Below are positions 46,201-64,000 of a stretch of 64,000 nt of DNA, in pieces. Origin of the DNA: Micromonospora pisi (GTDB lineage: Bacteria; Actinomycetota; Actinomycetes; Mycobacteriales; Micromonosporaceae); NCBI RefSeq assembly GCF_003633685.1, contig NZ_RBKT01000001.1:7254001-7318000 (forward strand), read 5' to 3'. Under the pieces are notes generated by a model. The model made no database searches and was not told where the DNA came from. It saw only the letters and a program-made list of their open reading frames with translations. The stretch's first letter is position 1, and each line of letters opens with the position of its first letter. The translations under genes and the position numbers were made by a program.

Positions 46201-49200
46201 GCCGGTGGATGTGGCGGTGTCGTTGGTGTCGTCGCGGTCGGGTTTTGGTTGTCGGGCGGTGGTGGTGGGTTCGGGGCGGGATGAGTTGTTGGCGGGGTTG
46301 GATGCGGTGGTTTCGGGTGTGGGTGGTGTGGGTGTGGTGGGTGGTGGGGTGGCGGGTGTTGGGGGTTTGGTGGGGTTTGTTTTTTCTGGGCAGGGTGCGC
46401 AGCGGGTGGGTATGGGGCGGGTTTTGTATGAGCGTTTTCCGGTTTTTGCTGGTGTTTTTGATGAGGTGTGTGTGTTGTTGGATGGTTTTTTGGGTGGTGG
46501 TGGGTTTGGGTGTTCGGTGCGGGATGTTGTTTTTGGGTTGGGTGGTGGGGTGGGTGGTTTGTTGGATGAGACGGTTTTTTCGCAGGCGGGGTTGTTTGCG
46601 GTTGAGGTGGCGTTGTTTCGGTTGTTGGAGTCGTGGGGTGTGGTGCCGGACTTTTTGTTGGGGCATTCGGTGGGTGAGGTGGTGGCGGCTCATGTGGCGG
46701 GGGTTTTTTCGTTGTCGGATGCGTGTCGGTTGGTGGCGGCTCGTGGGTTGTTGATGCAGGGGTTGGTGGCGGGTGGGGCGATGGTGGCGGTGGGTTTGGG
46801 TGAGGGGGATGTGTTGTCGTTGGTGGCTGGGTGGGAGGGGCGGGTGGGGGTGGCGGCGGTTAATGGGCCGTTGTCGGTGGTGTTGTCGGGGGAGCGGGAG
46901 GCGTTGGGTGAGGTTGTGGATGTGTTGGTGGGGCGGGGTGTTCGGGTTCGGTGGTTGCGGGTTTCTCGGGCGTTTCATTCGCCTTTGATGGAGCCGATGT
47001 TGGCGGGTTTTGCTGAGGTGTTGGGTGGGTTGGAGTTTGGTGTTCCGGTGGTGCCGTTGGTGTCGAATGTGACGGGGCGGGTGGCGTCGGGGCAGGAGTT
47101 GGCGTCGGTGGATTATTGGGTGCGTCAGGTGCGGGGGACGGTGCGGTTTGCGGATGGTGTGGCGTGTTTGAGGGAGTGTGGTGTTGAGACGTTTTTGGAG
47201 TTGGGTCCGGATGCGGTGTTGTCGCCGATGGTGGAGGAGTGTGTTGGTGGTTCGGGTGTTCGGGTGGTGTCGGTGTTGCGGCGGGGTCGGGTTGATGATG
47301 TTCATGCGTTGATGGCGTTGGGTGAGTTGGATTTGGCGGGGCATCGTCCGGATTGGAAGGCGGTGTTCGCTGGTTCGGGTGGTCGTGTGGTCGATCTTCC
47401 GACGTATGCCTTCCAACGACGCCGATACTGGGCGGAACCGACAGTTGGCCGGACGGGCGGGATCTCGTCGAGCCATCCGCTGCTCGATACCGTGGTGGAC
47501 CTGGCCGACGCGGACGAGGTGGTGCTGACCGGTCGGCTACCGCTCCCCACCCGCTCCTGGCTCGGCGATCACGTCATCCAGGGCTCCGTGTTGTTGCCGG
47601 GCACCGCGATGGTCGAGCTCGCGCTGCGTGCCGGTGCCGAGGTGGGGTGCGAAACGCTGGACGAGCTGACGCTGGAGACGCCGCTGGTGCTGGAGCGGCA
47701 GACACCGACCAGCGTCCAGATCCGGATCGGCCCCGCCGACGACTCTGGCCGGCGGCCGCTGCGGATCCACTCCCGGGCAGAGCGGGACGAGGGGAACGGA
47801 GCCTGGACGCCGCACGCCACGGGCACTGTCTCGCCCGGCGATCCCGAAGCCGTCCCGACGAACCTGGCGGACTGGCCGCCCGCGAATGCGGAACCGGTGG
47901 ACGTCGAGGAACTCTACGAGCGGGCCGCGAACGCCGGATTCGACTACGGGCCGGCATTCCAGGGACTCCAGTCGGCCTGGCGACGAGGCGACGAGGTGTT
48001 CGTCGAGGTCTCCCTCCCCGATACGGCAACCGCTGGTGGAGGATTCGGTGTCCACCCCGCGCTGCTCGACGGCGTGGTGCAGGGTGTCGGACTCGGATCG
48101 TTCCTCGCCGACACGGCGCGCGGCTGGTTGCCGTTCGCCTGGTCCGGTGTGCGCCTCTGGGAGTCGGGGCCGTCGGCACTGAGGGCTCGCCTCGCCCCGG
48201 CCGGGCCGGACGCCGTGTCGCTGCTGGTCGCGGAGACAACCGGTACCCCGGTGATCTCGGTCGAGTCCCTGTTGCTCCGTCCCGCGCCGGCCGGACTGGT
48301 GCCCGCGCGTCAGGACGAGTCCCTGTTCGAGGTGACCTGGGTCGACACGCCGCCGCACACCGCCGCGCCGATCGACTCGTGGGCGGTGGTCGACACCGCC
48401 GCCGACCTCGAGTTGTTGCTGACCGCGCAGGTGCCAGAGGTGGTGACGCTGAACTGCGCCGGGGTGACGGTTCCGACCGTGGCCACGGCACATGAGACAA
48501 CCGCGCGGGTCCTCGAGTCGATCCAACTCTGGCTTGCCGACGAGCGGTGCGTGGAGTCGCAACTGGTGGTCGTCACCAGGGGAGCCGTCCACACCGCCGC
48601 CGGCCAGAGCGGTGTGGACCTCGGGTCGGCCCCGGTCTGGGGACTGGTCCGGTCCGTCCAGTCGGAGCATCCCGACCGGGTGATCCTGCTCGATCTGGAT
48701 CCGGCAGCGGGCGGGCTCACCGCGGAACTGCTCGGTGCCGTACTGGCCGCGCGAGAGCCGCAGGTCGCCGTACGCCAGGGCGCGATACGCGTACCCCGAC
48801 TCACCCGATTCACCCGCGACGACGAGCTGGTTGTTCCCGACACCGGGGCCTGGCGAATGGGAATCACCGATCAGGGTGTCCTCGACGGGGTGTCGTTGGT
48901 GGCGTGCCCGGATGTCATGGAGCCGCTCGGTCGGGGCCAGGTGCGGGTGGCGGTGCGTGCGGCGGGCCTGAACTTCCGCGACGTCCTGAACGTGCTGGGC
49001 GAGTACCCGGGCGATGCGGGCCTGCCCGGCCTCGAGGGTGCCGGCGTCGTCACCGAGACCGGCCCCGGGGTCACCGGTGTCGTACCGGGCGATCGGGTCC
49101 TGGGGCTGATGCCCGGCGCGTTCGGCCCGTACGCCGTCACGGACCACCGGATGGTGCGGCCGATGCCGCCGGGCTGGTCCTTCTCGACCGCCGCTTCGAC

Positions 49201-51121
49201 GCCGGTGGTGTTCCTCACGGCGTGGTACGGACTGCGGGACCTCGGTGCGCTGCGGGCGGGGGAGTCGGTGCTGATCCACGCGGGCGCCGGTGGGGTCGGG
49301 ATGGCTGCGGTGCAGATAGCCCGCGGACTCGGCGCCGAGGTGTTCGCGACGGCGAGCCCCGCGAAGTGGGATGCCCTACGGGACCTGGGCCTGGACGACG
49401 CCCACATCGCCTCCTCCCGGGACACCGAGTTCGAGGCGCGGTTCCGCGCGGCGACCGGGGACCGTGGGATCGACGTGGTGTTGAACTCCCTCGTCGGTCC
49501 CTTCGTCGACGCCTCGTTGCGGCTGCTCGCGCCGGGTGGTCGATTCGTCGAGATGGGCAAAGCGGACCTCCGGAATCCAGCCGAAACGGCGGACCGGTAC
49601 GGCGTGTCCTACCGTGCGTTCGACCTGATGGACGCGGGCGCCGACCGGATCGGGTCGATGCTCATGGAGGTGCTGGCAGGGTTCACCGAAGGCGCCCTGA
49701 CGCCACTGCCACTGTCGGTTTGGGACATTCGCCAGGTCGGCGAGGCGCTCCGCTTCGTCAGTCAGGCGCGCCATGTGGGCAAGGTGGTACTGACCGTACC
49801 CAGGAGCCGGGACGTGACCGGCACGGTGTTGATCACAGGCGGTACCGGCGCCCTCGGAGCGGCGGTCGCCCGGGACCTGGTGACGAACCACGGTGCCCGT
49901 CGACTCGTACTGGCGAGCCGGCGTGGTCTTGCCGCGGCCGGGGCGGTCGAGCTGCGCGACGAGTTGGTCGCCCTGGGAGCTGCGGTCCGAGTCGTCGCGT
50001 GCGACGTGTCCGATCGTGACGCGTTGGCGGAGACCCTCGCCGACATCACCGCCGAGCATGCCCTGAGCGCAGTGGTGCACACCGCCGGCGTGATCCGCGA
50101 CGCGACCATCGAGTCGCTCTCCGGCGACCAGATGGACGCGGTACTCGCGCCGAAGCTCGACGCGGCCTGGCACCTGCACGACCTGACCCGGGAAATGGAC
50201 CTTTCGTCGTTCGTGCTCTTCTCCTCGGCGTCCGGCGTGCTTGGCGCCTCCGGACAGGGCAACTACTCGGCCGCGAACACGTTCCTGGACGCGCTGGCCG
50301 CGCACCGTCGGACACACGGTCTGCCGGCGCTCTCGCTGGCCTGGGGGCTGTGGGAAGAGACCAGCGGCATCACCGGTGGGCTCGACCGGAACAACCAGGG
50401 ACGCATCGCGCGGTCCGGCATCCAAGGGCTGGTGACGGCCGAGGCACTGGCACTACTCGAAGCCGTCGGCGACGCGGTCACTCCGCTCGTCGTCCCAATG
50501 AGGCTGGCCACCCCCACACCGTCCGGCGAGCCGCCCGCGATCCTGCGGGAACTGGTCCGGCCGCTGACCCGCCGGGTGCCGTCGAACCGGTCGAAAGGCG
50601 TCTCCCTGGCGCAGCGTCTGGCCGGGCGCAATCCCGACACCCAGCACCAGATCCTGCTCGAACTGACCCGGACGCAGGTCGCGGCCGTACTCGGTCACGA
50701 CGACCCGGACTCGATCGAGCGAACCCGGGGCTTCACGGAACTCGGATTCGACTCCCTGACCGCAGTGGAGTTGCGCAACAGACTCAACGGCGCCACCGGG
50801 CTCCAACTGTCGACCACCCTGGTCTTCGACCATCCGACCCCGGTGGCGCTGGCCGCGTACCTGCGTACCCGGCTGGCTACCGAACAGCCAGCGGGCGCCG
50901 CGGCCGTGCTGGCCGGGCTTGACGAACTCGCAGCCGATCTCACCTCGCTGGCGCCGGACGATCCCGCGCGGGCCGAGGTGAGCGTCCGGCTGAGGGCGAT
51001 CTGGTCCGCGTGGTCCGTCACGGACAACGAGAACGGCGGCCAGGTCGCGGAAAAGGATCTCGCGACCGCCTCCGACGACGAGCTGTTCCAACTCGTCGAC
51101 CAGGCATTCGACCCGTCCTGA
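34298..51121 (+). CDS. Type I PKS 3: modules 6-8
   Basis: A 5607-residue PKS, the largest in the window. ATG 34298 is preferred because it follows GAAGG and opens directly with the standard docking helix ([19 protein letters not shown]); GTG 34286 would add four residues. Modules: 6 KS-AT-DH-KR-ACP, 7 KS-AT-DH-KR-ACP, 8 KS-AT-DH-ER-KR-ACP. AT6 has YASH (methylmalonyl); AT7 (GHSIGE, HAFH) and AT8 (GHSVGE, RAFH) are malonyl-type. KS cysteines: C198, C1903, C3646. Carrier serines: S1682, S3414, S5486; ACP7 reads GLNSL. The C-terminal tail ([16 protein letters not shown]) is a docking element for PKS 4. Large parts of the KS and AT domains are C-depleted tracts nearly identical to copies in PKS 1, 4 and 5, so the gene is a recombination mosaic and prone to assembly error. 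Confidence 0.95.
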   Translation: MQTDEKVVDYLKRVTAELRRARQRVSELESAVDEPIAVVAMGCRFPGAVNDPDQLWDLLVSDRDAIGTFPSDRGWDLDHVDTGYVSEGGFIDGATDFDAALFGISPREAVAMDPQQRLLLETSWEAFERAGIDPLSLKGSRTGVFVGTSGQDYLALLSQAPDGSAGYLATGVGASVLSGRVSYAFGLEGPAVTVDTACSSSLVTLHLAAQALRRGDCDLALAGGATVMSTPTAFAEFSRQRGLAPDGRCKAFAAAADGTGWAEGVGMLLLERLSDAVRGGRRILAVVRGSAVNQDGASSGLTAPNGPSQQRVIRRALLSAGLSVSDVDVVEAHGTGTRLGDPIEAQALLATYGRGRVGGPLLLGSVKSNIGHTQAAAGVAGVMKMVLALGRGVVPSTLHVDVPTPEVDWSSGGVELVRELCDWPVVDRPRRAGVSSFGISGTNAHVILEQAPAQTTSEPTATVGPAIWVVSGATDAAMREQATRLLPSIGSHSPEQVGLTLATARAGLAHRGAVVGVDKASLLGGVGALSEGRSLPGVVRGTVVPGDPRVVFVFPGQGTQWVGMAVELLDSSVVFADSLRACAEVMGSFVDWDVLEVLRGVAGAPSLERVDVVQPVSFAVMVSLAALWRSCGVEPAAVVGHSQGEIAAACVAGVLSLVDACRVVVLRSRALRVLAGRGGMVSLGLSVGEAEGFVSGWVGRLSVAAVNGPLSVVVSGDVGACEELLVRAGEVGVRARRVAVDYASHSVAVEEIRSRVVGDLAVVVPGRAEVPFYSTVSGGWLDGGELVGEYWYRNLRERVGFEQATRALLAEGHNVFIEVSAHPVLTTSIQESVDAEGAVASALGTLRRDEGGQERFQLSLAEAWSVGVPVDWSALFPPTPAVALPTYAFQRERHWIDQPDSAVRNVAAAGLSAADHPLLGAAIHLADGDGLLLTGRLSLRTHPWLADHAIGDTVLLPGSAFVELLIRAGDRVGCDYVEELTIAAPLRLLALDRVHVQVAVGNPDEAGRWRATVYSRAEDAADNAPWTRHAVGVLGTRGRAPAPGTDTSVWPPEAEPVDLDGFYPGLAATGLAYGPAFQGLRAAWRRGDDVFAEVRLAVEQQPDASRFGLHPALLDAAIHAAGLLAPVEADGGQSRLAFSWTGVALYATGSTELRVRISRKGPDALSLLLTDSHGRLVATVDELVLRPVATTALDEAAADSLYEVSWVPAPTVARQQVGWVPAGEGLDLESLLSADGPVRECVLLAVPAGADPQESTVQVLERLQAWLADDRTAGTRLVFTTRGAVAVAPGERITDLGQAAVWGLVRSAQSEHPGRFVLLDLDADPDSQQLDVALASDEPQVAIRRQRTYVPRLAPVALPEDEPRFGPSGSVLITGAHGGLGPLVARHLVTTHGVRSLLLVSRRGPEADGAGDLAEELTALGARVTLAACDVADRDALARLLAEHPVTAVVHAAGAVDDAVVSSLTPDQVETVFRPKVAGAANLHALTRDVGLSAFVLFSSAATTFGGPGQGSYAAANAYLDALALQRRADGLPATSLAWGVWAEQGGMFGRLGDTDVRRIARTGIIPFAGDEALALFDRAVRSGSGALVPVRLDLTTLRAEAVSGAVPPLLRAMVRTPSRRTVETRTSGDMPLRQRLAQLPETERHAALLDLVRTEAAAVLGHRSVEAIDPTRPVRDLGFDSLTAVDLRNRLALATGMRLPATLLFDYPTVAVLTAHLWERMWGGTVVAAPVALSDTAGEAVAIVAMACRLPGGVHTPEQFWELLVSERDALSTLPTDRGWDVTDDEEIPRVGGFLDDAAYFDPTLFGISPREAVAMDPQQRLLLETSWEAFERAGIDPLSLGGSRTGVFAGTSGQDYAALLANAGADSDGFLVTGVGGSVLSGRVSYAFGLEGPAVTVDTACSSSLVALHLAAQALRQGECDLALAGAVTVMSTPGVIAGFSEQRGLAVDGRCKAFAGAADGTGLSEGVGVLLLERLSDAVRGGRRVLAVVRGSAVNQDGASNGLTAPNGPSQQRVIRRALLSAGLSVSDVDVVEAHGTGTRLGDPIEAQALLATYGRGRVGGPLLLGSVKSNIGHTQAAAGVAGVMKMVLALGRGVVPSTLHVDVPTPEVDWSSGGVELVRELCDWPVVDRPRRAGVSSFGISGTNAHVILEQALETAPETAEETDSGPVAWTLSGKNPQAVRDQARRLRDFVADRTELRPADVAMSLVTSRPLFAHRAVVVAEHRQEFLAGLDAVTAGEPGPAVSRQPAHADRKLALLFTGQGAQRPGMGLGLYERHPVFAATFDETCAELDRHLDGIAFGRTVREVTFARPGTADASLLDETVYTQAGLFALETATSALLRSWGVVPDYLLGHSIGEITAAYVGGVLTLTDACQLVAARGRLMQALPAGGAMLAVQATEDELRSLLVPGTDVAAVNGPSSVVVSGDEDAVLGIGAHFTRLGRKTRRLTVSHAFHSPLMEPMLADFEAALDGIRFSAPRIPVVSNVTGSVGGDTEFGTADYWARHIRRPVRLADGIRHLREADVETFVEVGPDGVLAVMGPECLADTAGDSVFVPLMRADRPEQQQALTAAAELHVRGHRIDWPALLSDAVGGAQRVDLPTYAFQRQRFWLDRRSWIPGDVQSVGLATVHHPLLGAALDRPDDDGMLFTTRLSIRSHPWLADHVVQGRAILPGTAFVEMAVRAGDEVGCPLVEELTLELPVVIPDRTGVDLQLGVGPDDGTGRRAVTFHSRPGDGSDPQWTRHATGTLSTDRLDGATPVGFTVWPPTDAEPVAVDDVYERCRDAGFDYGPTFRGLGAAWRRDDEVFAEVTLPEPAITDAALFGLHPALLDAVMHALGYGIFDADSTAGWLPFCWSGVRLHATGATSLRARLVPVGEDSVALLVTDPSGTVVASVDSVALRPAAVSPRDQLVPDSLFAMTWAPVEPAEAGPLGVLVGPDSYSLRSAGVVTAETYPDLPSVDPAAGTVWVCLPPVGGDEPAIAATAALKWVLPLAQEFLADDRLAPCRMVLVTQKAVAVGEESPDLATAPVWGLLRSAQAEHPGRFVLVDLDDVAPAGLAAIVAGGEPQLAVRAGRMLSPRLGRAPVAAGEARSPFGHDGRVLVTGATGGLGALVARHLAGECGVTALVLVSRRGPAADGAGELVEALTGLGAEVTLIACDVTDRSALARVLDAHPVTAVVHAAGVVDDGVFESLTPERLDTVLGPKLAAWHLHELTSERDISAFVLFSSAAGVLGGAGQANYAAGNSFLDALASYRRARDLPAHSLAWGLWGESQGMAGRLAEAQVERISRGGLVPMSASEGLALFDAATGRAPGLLLPMRVDLAALRAQAQDGKAPPVLRGLIRSVTSRPRAAVASGGGGGIAGRLAGLTVREQDQALLELVHTHVAAVLGYTDEDTISPDGAFEDLGLNSLTAVELRNALATATGLRLPATMVFDYPTPVALARQLRSELVGTDAEPVVEAAPAIRPTLDDPIVIVGMTGRYPGGVKSPEDLWDLLVRGGDGVTDFPADRGWDLDGLFDEDPDRPGKTYTRSGGFVEGVADFDAEFFGISPREAVAMDPQQRLLLETSWEALESAGIDPLSLRGSQTGVYAGVMYHDYSGLVANANDAEGYLGTGNAGSVVSGRVSYAFGLEGPAVTVDTACSSSLVALHLAAQALRQGECDLALVGGVTVMATPMTFTGFSRQRGLAVDGRCKAFAGAADGTGWAEGVGVLVVERLSDAVRGGRRVLAVVRGSAVNQDGASNGLTAPNGPSQQRVIRRALLSAGLSVSDVDVVEAHGTGTRLGDPIEAQALLATYGRGRVGGPLLLGSVKSNIGHTQAAAGVAGVMKMVLALGRGVVPSTLHVDVPTPEVDWSSGGVELVRELCDWPVVDRPRRAGVSSFGVSGTNAHVILEQAPVLVGGVDSPEPESKSGSGLESGSGSELESGSGLGCGPVGWVVSGKSVGALRAQAGRLRDFVVERPGLRPVDVAVSLVSSRSGFGCRAVVVGSGRDELLAGLDAVVSGVGGVGVVGGGVAGVGGLVGFVFSGQGAQRVGMGRVLYERFPVFAGVFDEVCVLLDGFLGGGGFGCSVRDVVFGLGGGVGGLLDETVFSQAGLFAVEVALFRLLESWGVVPDFLLGHSVGEVVAAHVAGVFSLSDACRLVAARGLLMQGLVAGGAMVAVGLGEGDVLSLVAGWEGRVGVAAVNGPLSVVLSGEREALGEVVDVLVGRGVRVRWLRVSRAFHSPLMEPMLAGFAEVLGGLEFGVPVVPLVSNVTGRVASGQELASVDYWVRQVRGTVRFADGVACLRECGVETFLELGPDAVLSPMVEECVGGSGVRVVSVLRRGRVDDVHALMALGELDLAGHRPDWKAVFAGSGGRVVDLPTYAFQRRRYWAEPTVGRTGGISSSHPLLDTVVDLADADEVVLTGRLPLPTRSWLGDHVIQGSVLLPGTAMVELALRAGAEVGCETLDELTLETPLVLERQTPTSVQIRIGPADDSGRRPLRIHSRAERDEGNGAWTPHATGTVSPGDPEAVPTNLADWPPANAEPVDVEELYERAANAGFDYGPAFQGLQSAWRRGDEVFVEVSLPDTATAGGGFGVHPALLDGVVQGVGLGSFLADTARGWLPFAWSGVRLWESGPSALRARLAPAGPDAVSLLVAETTGTPVISVESLLLRPAPAGLVPARQDESLFEVTWVDTPPHTAAPIDSWAVVDTAADLELLLTAQVPEVVTLNCAGVTVPTVATAHETTARVLESIQLWLADERCVESQLVVVTRGAVHTAAGQSGVDLGSAPVWGLVRSVQSEHPDRVILLDLDPAAGGLTAELLGAVLAAREPQVAVRQGAIRVPRLTRFTRDDELVVPDTGAWRMGITDQGVLDGVSLVACPDVMEPLGRGQVRVAVRAAGLNFRDVLNVLGEYPGDAGLPGLEGAGVVTETGPGVTGVVPGDRVLGLMPGAFGPYAVTDHRMVRPMPPGWSFSTAASTPVVFLTAWYGLRDLGALRAGESVLIHAGAGGVGMAAVQIARGLGAEVFATASPAKWDALRDLGLDDAHIASSRDTEFEARFRAATGDRGIDVVLNSLVGPFVDASLRLLAPGGRFVEMGKADLRNPAETADRYGVSYRAFDLMDAGADRIGSMLMEVLAGFTEGALTPLPLSVWDIRQVGEALRFVSQARHVGKVVLTVPRSRDVTGTVLITGGTGALGAAVARDLVTNHGARRLVLASRRGLAAAGAVELRDELVALGAAVRVVACDVSDRDALAETLADITAEHALSAVVHTAGVIRDATIESLSGDQMDAVLAPKLDAAWHLHDLTREMDLSSFVLFSSASGVLGASGQGNYSAANTFLDALAAHRRTHGLPALSLAWGLWEETSGITGGLDRNNQGRIARSGIQGLVTAEALALLEAVGDAVTPLVVPMRLATPTPSGEPPAILRELVRPLTRRVPSNRSKGVSLAQRLAGRNPDTQHQILLELTRTQVAAVLGHDDPDSIERTRGFTELGFDSLTAVELRNRLNGATGLQLSTTLVFDHPTPVALAAYLRTRLATEQPAGAAAVLAGLDELAADLTSLAPDDPARAEVSVRLRAIWSAWSVTDNENGGQVAEKDLATASDDELFQLVDQAFDPS
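35108..35575 (+). repeat. KS tract copy 2 (module 6)
   Basis: Same 468-bp tract with a few substitutions near its start (CGGATTCTG, GACGGGGCGAGCAGT), suggesting a conversion border or slight drift. Confidence 0.9.
35933..36752 (+). repeat. Methylmalonyl-AT repeat, copy in module 6
   Basis: Partner of 21761-22580 at a constant offset of 14172 bp. The sequences between KS tract and AT tract differ between the two modules and have ordinary codon use. Confidence 0.9.
39515..44660 (+). other. PKS module 7: KS-AT(malonyl)-DH-KR-ACP
   Basis: KS C1903; AT S2358 (GHSIGE) with HAFH at 2455-2458; DH H2666 and D2833 (DAVMH) intact; KR Y3244 with VDD; ACP S3414 in GLNSL. It has the KS repeat tract but an AT with ordinary codon use. 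Confidence 0.9.
40223..40690 (+). repeat. KS tract copy 3 (module 7)
   Basis: Same 468-bp tract, joined to an AT with normal codon use. Confidence 0.9.
45350..47291 (+). repeat. Long KS-AT repeat, copy in module 8
   Basis: About 1.94 kb matched by 62059-64000 at a constant offset of 16709 bp, with only a few differences, mostly in the KS-AT linker. The match probably continues beyond the window edge; G/T-rich codon use in module 8 ends near 47400. Confidence 0.92.
45452..45919 (+). repeat. KS tract copy 4 (module 8)
   Basis: Same 468-bp tract, here embedded in the longer module 8/module 11 repeat. Confidence 0.9.
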
Positions 51122-51154
51122 CCGAACGATGCAGATCTGGGAGAGCTGGTACAC

Positions 51155-61294
<10,140 letters not shown>

Positions 61295-61323
61295 CCGCGA
61301 TGTCTCGTACGACTGGAGAACCC

Positions 61324-64000
61324 ATGGACGCGTCCACCGAAGAAATCGTCGAGGCTCTGCGCGGCTCGTTGAAGGAGGTCACCCGGCTCAGGGAGAGCAA
61401 CAAGCAGCTTCTCGACGCGGCCAGCGAGCCGATTGCGATCGTCGGTATGAGCTGCCGGTTCCCGGGTGGGGTGAACACCCCCGAGAAGTTGTGGCAGCAG
61501 TTGGTCGAGGGCCGGGACAGTATCTCCGACTTTCCGACGGACCGGGGTTGGGATCTGGACGGGTTGTTCGACGAGGACCCGGACCGGCCGGGCAAGACCT
61601 ACACGCGGTCGGGCGGCTTTGTCGAGGGTGTGGCGGATTTCGACGCGGAGTTCTTCGGTATCTCACCGCGCGAGGCGTTGGGCATGGACCCGAGGCAGCG
61701 GCTGTTCCTGGAGACGTCGTGGGAGGCGTTCGAGCGGGCGGGGATCGACCCGTTGACACTGCGGGGAAGCCGTACCGCCGTATTCGCCGGCACCAGTGGC
61801 CAGGACTACGCCACGCGGCCCGGCCAGGCGCTCGAAGGGCTCGCGGGATATCTGCTCACCGGTAACGCGGCGAGCGTGGTGTCGGGTCGGGTGTCGTACG
61901 CGTTCGGTCTGGAGGGGCCGGCGGTGACGGTGGATACGGCGTGTTCGTCGTCGTTGGTGGCGTTGCATCTGGCCGCGCAGGCGTTGCGGCAGGACGAGTG
62001 TTCGCTCGCACTTGTCGGTGGCATCGGTCTGTTGTCGACGCCAGGTGTCTTCATGGAATTCAGTCGGCAGCGTGGGTTGGCGGTGGATGGGCGGTGTAAG
62101 GCGTTTGCGGGTGCGGCGGATGGTACGGGGTGGGCTGAGGGTGTGGGTGTGTTGGTGGTGGAGCGTTTGTCGGATGCGGTGCGGGGTGGTCGTCGGGTGT
62201 TGGCGGTGGTGCGGGGTTCGGCGGTGAATCAGGATGGTGCGTCGAATGGTTTGACGGCGCCTAATGGTCCGTCGCAGCAGCGGGTGATTCGGCGGGCGTT
62301 GTTGTCGGCGGGTTTGTCGGTGTCGGATGTGGATGTGGTGGAGGCGCATGGTACGGGGACTCGGTTGGGGGATCCGATTGAGGCTCAGGCGTTGTTGGCG
62401 ACGTATGGGCGGGGTCGTGTTGGTGGTCCGTTGTTGTTGGGTTCGGTGAAGTCGAATATTGGTCATACGCAGGCGGCTGCTGGTGTGGCTGGTGTGATGA
62501 AGATGGTGTTGGCGTTGGGGCGTGGGGTGGTGCCTTCGACGTTGCATGTGGATGTTCCGACGCCGGAGGTGGATTGGTCGTCGGGTGGGGTGGAGTTGGT
62601 TCGTGAGTTGTGTGATTGGCCGGTGGTGGGTCGGCCGCGTCGGGCGGGGGTGTCGTCGTTTGGTGTGAGTGGGACGAATGCGCATGTGATTTTGGAGCAG
62701 GCTCCGGTGTTGGTTGGCGGGGTTGATTCGCCGGAGCCGGAGCCGGAGCCGGAGCCGGGTTTGGAGTCGGGTTCGGGTTCGGAGCTCGAGTCGGGTTCGG
62801 GTTTGGGTTGTGGGCCGGTGGGGTGGGTGGTGTCGGGGAAGTCGGTGGGGGCGTTGCGGGCGCAGGCGGGTCGGTTGCGGGATTTTGTGGTGGAGCGGCC
62901 GGGGTTGCGGCCGGTGGATGTGGCGGTGTCGTTGGTGTCGTCGCGGTCGGGTTTTGGTTGTCGGGCGGTGGTGGTGGGTTCGGGGCGGGATGAGTTGTTG
63001 GCGGGGTTGGATGCGGTGGTTTCGGGTGTGGGTGGTGTGGGTGTGGTGGGTGGTGGGGTGGCGGGTGTTGGGGGTTTGGTGGGGTTTGTTTTTTCTGGGC
63101 AGGGTGCGCAGCGGGTGGGTATGGGGCGGGTTTTGTATGAGCGTTTTCCGGTTTTTGCTGGTGTTTTTGATGAGGTGTGTGTGTTGTTGGATGGTTTTTT
63201 GGGTGGTGGTGGGTTTGGGTGTTCGGTGCGGGATGTTGTTTTTGGGTTGGGTGGTGGGGTGGGTGGTTTGTTGGATGAGACGGTTTTTTCGCAGGCGGGG
63301 TTGTTTGCGGTTGAGGTGGCGTTGTTTCGGTTGTTGGAGTCGTGGGGTGTGGTGCCGGACTTTTTGTTGGGGCATTCGGTGGGTGAGGTGGTGGCGGCTC
63401 ATGTGGCGGGGGTTTTTTCGTTGTCGGATGCGTGTCGGTTGGTGGCGGCTCGTGGGTTGTTGATGCAGGGGTTGGTGGCGGGTGGGGCGATGGTGGCGGT
63501 GGGTTTGGGTGAGGGGGATGTGTTGTCGTTGGTGGCTGGGTGGGAGGGGCGGGTGGGGGTGGCGGCGGTTAATGGGCCGTTGTCGGTGGTGTTGTCGGGG
63601 GAGCGGGAGGCGTTGGGTGAGGTTGTGGATGTGTTGGTGGGGCGGGGTGTTCGGGTTCGGTGGTTGCGGGTTTCTCGGGCGTTTCATTCGCCTTTGATGG
63701 AGCCGATGTTGGCGGGTTTTGCTGAGGTGTTGGGTGGGTTGGAGTTTGGTGTTCCGGTGGTGCCGTTGGTGTCGAATGTGACGGGGCGGGTGGCGTCGGG
63801 GCAGGAGTTGGCGTCGGTGGATTATTGGGTGCGTCAGGTGCGGGGGACGGTGCGGTTTGCGGATGGTGTGGCGTGTTTGAGGGAGTGTGGTGTTGAGACG
63901 TTTTTGGAGTTGGGTCCGGATGCGGTGTTGTCGCCGATGGTGGAGGAGTGTGTTGGTGGTTCGGGTGTTCGGGTGGTGTCGGTGTTGCGGCGGGGTCGGG
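61324..64000 (+). CDS. Type I PKS 5: module 11, KS-AT (3' end cut by window)
   Basis: The frame runs open from ATG 61324, preceded by GGAGA at 61315-61319, to the last base of the window: 892 complete codons. The N-terminal docking helix ([20 protein letters not shown]) closely resembles that of PKS 2. KS11 has C207 and the full VEAHGTGT and [10 protein letters not shown] motifs. AT11 is malonyl-type (GHSVGE, S685) with RAFH at 785-788, identical at DNA level to AT8 from about 62765 to the window edge. Downstream domains and further modules are not visible. In most of this gene codon use is strikingly C-poor. Confidence 0.93.
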   Translation, partial: MDASTEEIVEALRGSLKEVTRLRESNKQLLDAASEPIAIVGMSCRFPGGVNTPEKLWQQLVEGRDSISDFPTDRGWDLDGLFDEDPDRPGKTYTRSGGFVEGVADFDAEFFGISPREALGMDPRQRLFLETSWEAFERAGIDPLTLRGSRTAVFAGTSGQDYATRPGQALEGLAGYLLTGNAASVVSGRVSYAFGLEGPAVTVDTACSSSLVALHLAAQALRQDECSLALVGGIGLLSTPGVFMEFSRQRGLAVDGRCKAFAGAADGTGWAEGVGVLVVERLSDAVRGGRRVLAVVRGSAVNQDGASNGLTAPNGPSQQRVIRRALLSAGLSVSDVDVVEAHGTGTRLGDPIEAQALLATYGRGRVGGPLLLGSVKSNIGHTQAAAGVAGVMKMVLALGRGVVPSTLHVDVPTPEVDWSSGGVELVRELCDWPVVGRPRRAGVSSFGVSGTNAHVILEQAPVLVGGVDSPEPEPEPEPGLESGSGSELESGSGLGCGPVGWVVSGKSVGALRAQAGRLRDFVVERPGLRPVDVAVSLVSSRSGFGCRAVVVGSGRDELLAGLDAVVSGVGGVGVVGGGVAGVGGLVGFVFSGQGAQRVGMGRVLYERFPVFAGVFDEVCVLLDGFLGGGGFGCSVRDVVFGLGGGVGGLLDETVFSQAGLFAVEVALFRLLESWGVVPDFLLGHSVGEVVAAHVAGVFSLSDACRLVAARGLLMQGLVAGGAMVAVGLGEGDVLSLVAGWEGRVGVAAVNGPLSVVLSGEREALGEVVDVLVGRGVRVRWLRVSRAFHSPLMEPMLAGFAEVLGGLEFGVPVVPLVSNVTGRVASGQELASVDYWVRQVRGTVRFADGVACLRECGVETFLELGPDAVLSPMVEECVGGSGVRVVSVLRRGR
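62161..62628 (+). repeat. KS tract copy 6 (module 11)
   Basis: Same 468-bp tract within the module 8/module 11 long repeat. Confidence 0.9.
62731..62754 (+). repeat. CCGGAG hexanucleotide tract, four units (module 11 linker)
   Basis: Four exact CCGGAG units, then CCGGGT and a Gly-Ser-Glu-rich stretch shared with module 8. Confidence 0.9.

Larger units (their letters stand above)
44717..50890 (+). other. PKS module 8: KS-AT(malonyl)-DH-ER-KR-ACP
   Basis: KS C3646; AT S4124 (GHSVGE) with RAFH at 4224-4227 instead of HAFH; DH H4425 and D4591 (DGVVQ) intact; ER with [11 protein letters not shown] from residue 4994; KR Y5323 with IRD; ACP S5486. The KS-AT part is nearly identical to module 11. 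Confidence 0.9.
61426..64000 (+). other. PKS module 11: KS-AT(malonyl), incomplete
   Basis: KS C207 and AT S685 are visible; the AT C-terminal part and any reductive domains lie beyond the window. The KS N-terminal segment 61544-61663 also matches module 8 (44838-44957). Confidence 0.88.
62059..64000 (+). repeat. Long KS-AT repeat, copy in module 11 (cut by window)
   Basis: Partner of 45350-47291. It still matches at the last base of the window, so its right end is unknown. Confidence 0.92.

Overview
The window is high-GC actinobacterial DNA with everything read on the + strand. It holds most of a very large modular type I polyketide synthase (PKS) cluster, preceded by two secreted repeat proteins that probably lie outside it. 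The RifA-like loading domain, the RifI-like dehydrogenase and the cassette for an unusual extender unit point to an ansamycin-type cluster (aminohydroxybenzoate-primed macrolactam) of a filamentous actinomycete. Genus cannot be fixed from this sequence.

Layout. 1-1401 and 1496-2998 are tandem secreted proteins that share a C-terminal array of six FG-GAP/VCBS repeats; one has a CHAP peptidoglycan-hydrolase domain, the other a lytic-transglycosylase-like domain. Each is followed by a strong hairpin. 2999-3458 is the intergenic region ahead of the cluster genes, with an 8-bp tandem repeat and a 16-bp perfect palindrome. 3459-7625 carries four pathway genes: a shikimate/aminoshikimate dehydrogenase homologue, a crotonyl-CoA carboxylase/reductase (CCR), a ketoacyl synthase III and a 3-hydroxyacyl-CoA dehydrogenase. 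The last three overlap by ATGA. 7802 to the right edge is five consecutive PKS genes; the fifth is cut by the window end.

How they work together. The first PKS starts with an AMP-forming acid:ACP ligase plus carrier protein, which should load an aromatic acid. Eleven modules can be read: M1 KS-AT-DH-KR-ACP, M2 KS-AT-DH-KR-ACP, M3 KS-AT-ACP, M4 KS-AT-DH-ER-KR-ACP, M5 KS-AT-KR-ACP, M6 and M7 KS-AT-DH-KR-ACP, M8 KS-AT-DH-ER-KR-ACP, M9 KS-AT-DH-KR-ACP, M10 KS-AT-KR-ACP, M11 KS-AT-(cut). AT motifs predict methylmalonyl for M2, M3, M6, M9 and M10, malonyl for M4, M5, M7, M8 and M11, and a non-standard alkylmalonyl unit for M1, which the CCR/KSIII/dehydrogenase cassette would make. Docking sequences at the four PKS junctions match gene order.

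The most unusual features are: (1) KR2 has Ala at the catalytic Ser position, and DH4 and DH6 depart from DH motifs; (2) a mosaic of C-depleted, G/T-rich tracts repeated nearly identically in KS and AT domains of M3, M6, M7, M8, M10 and M11, consistent with recent gene conversion and natural AT exchange; (3) a CCGGAG hexanucleotide tract in the KS-AT linker with 2, 4 or 6 copies; (4) G-quadruplex-prone clusters inside the repeated tracts. No starter-biosynthesis genes, amide synthase, regulators or transporters are in the window; they should lie to the right if the ansamycin reading is correct.
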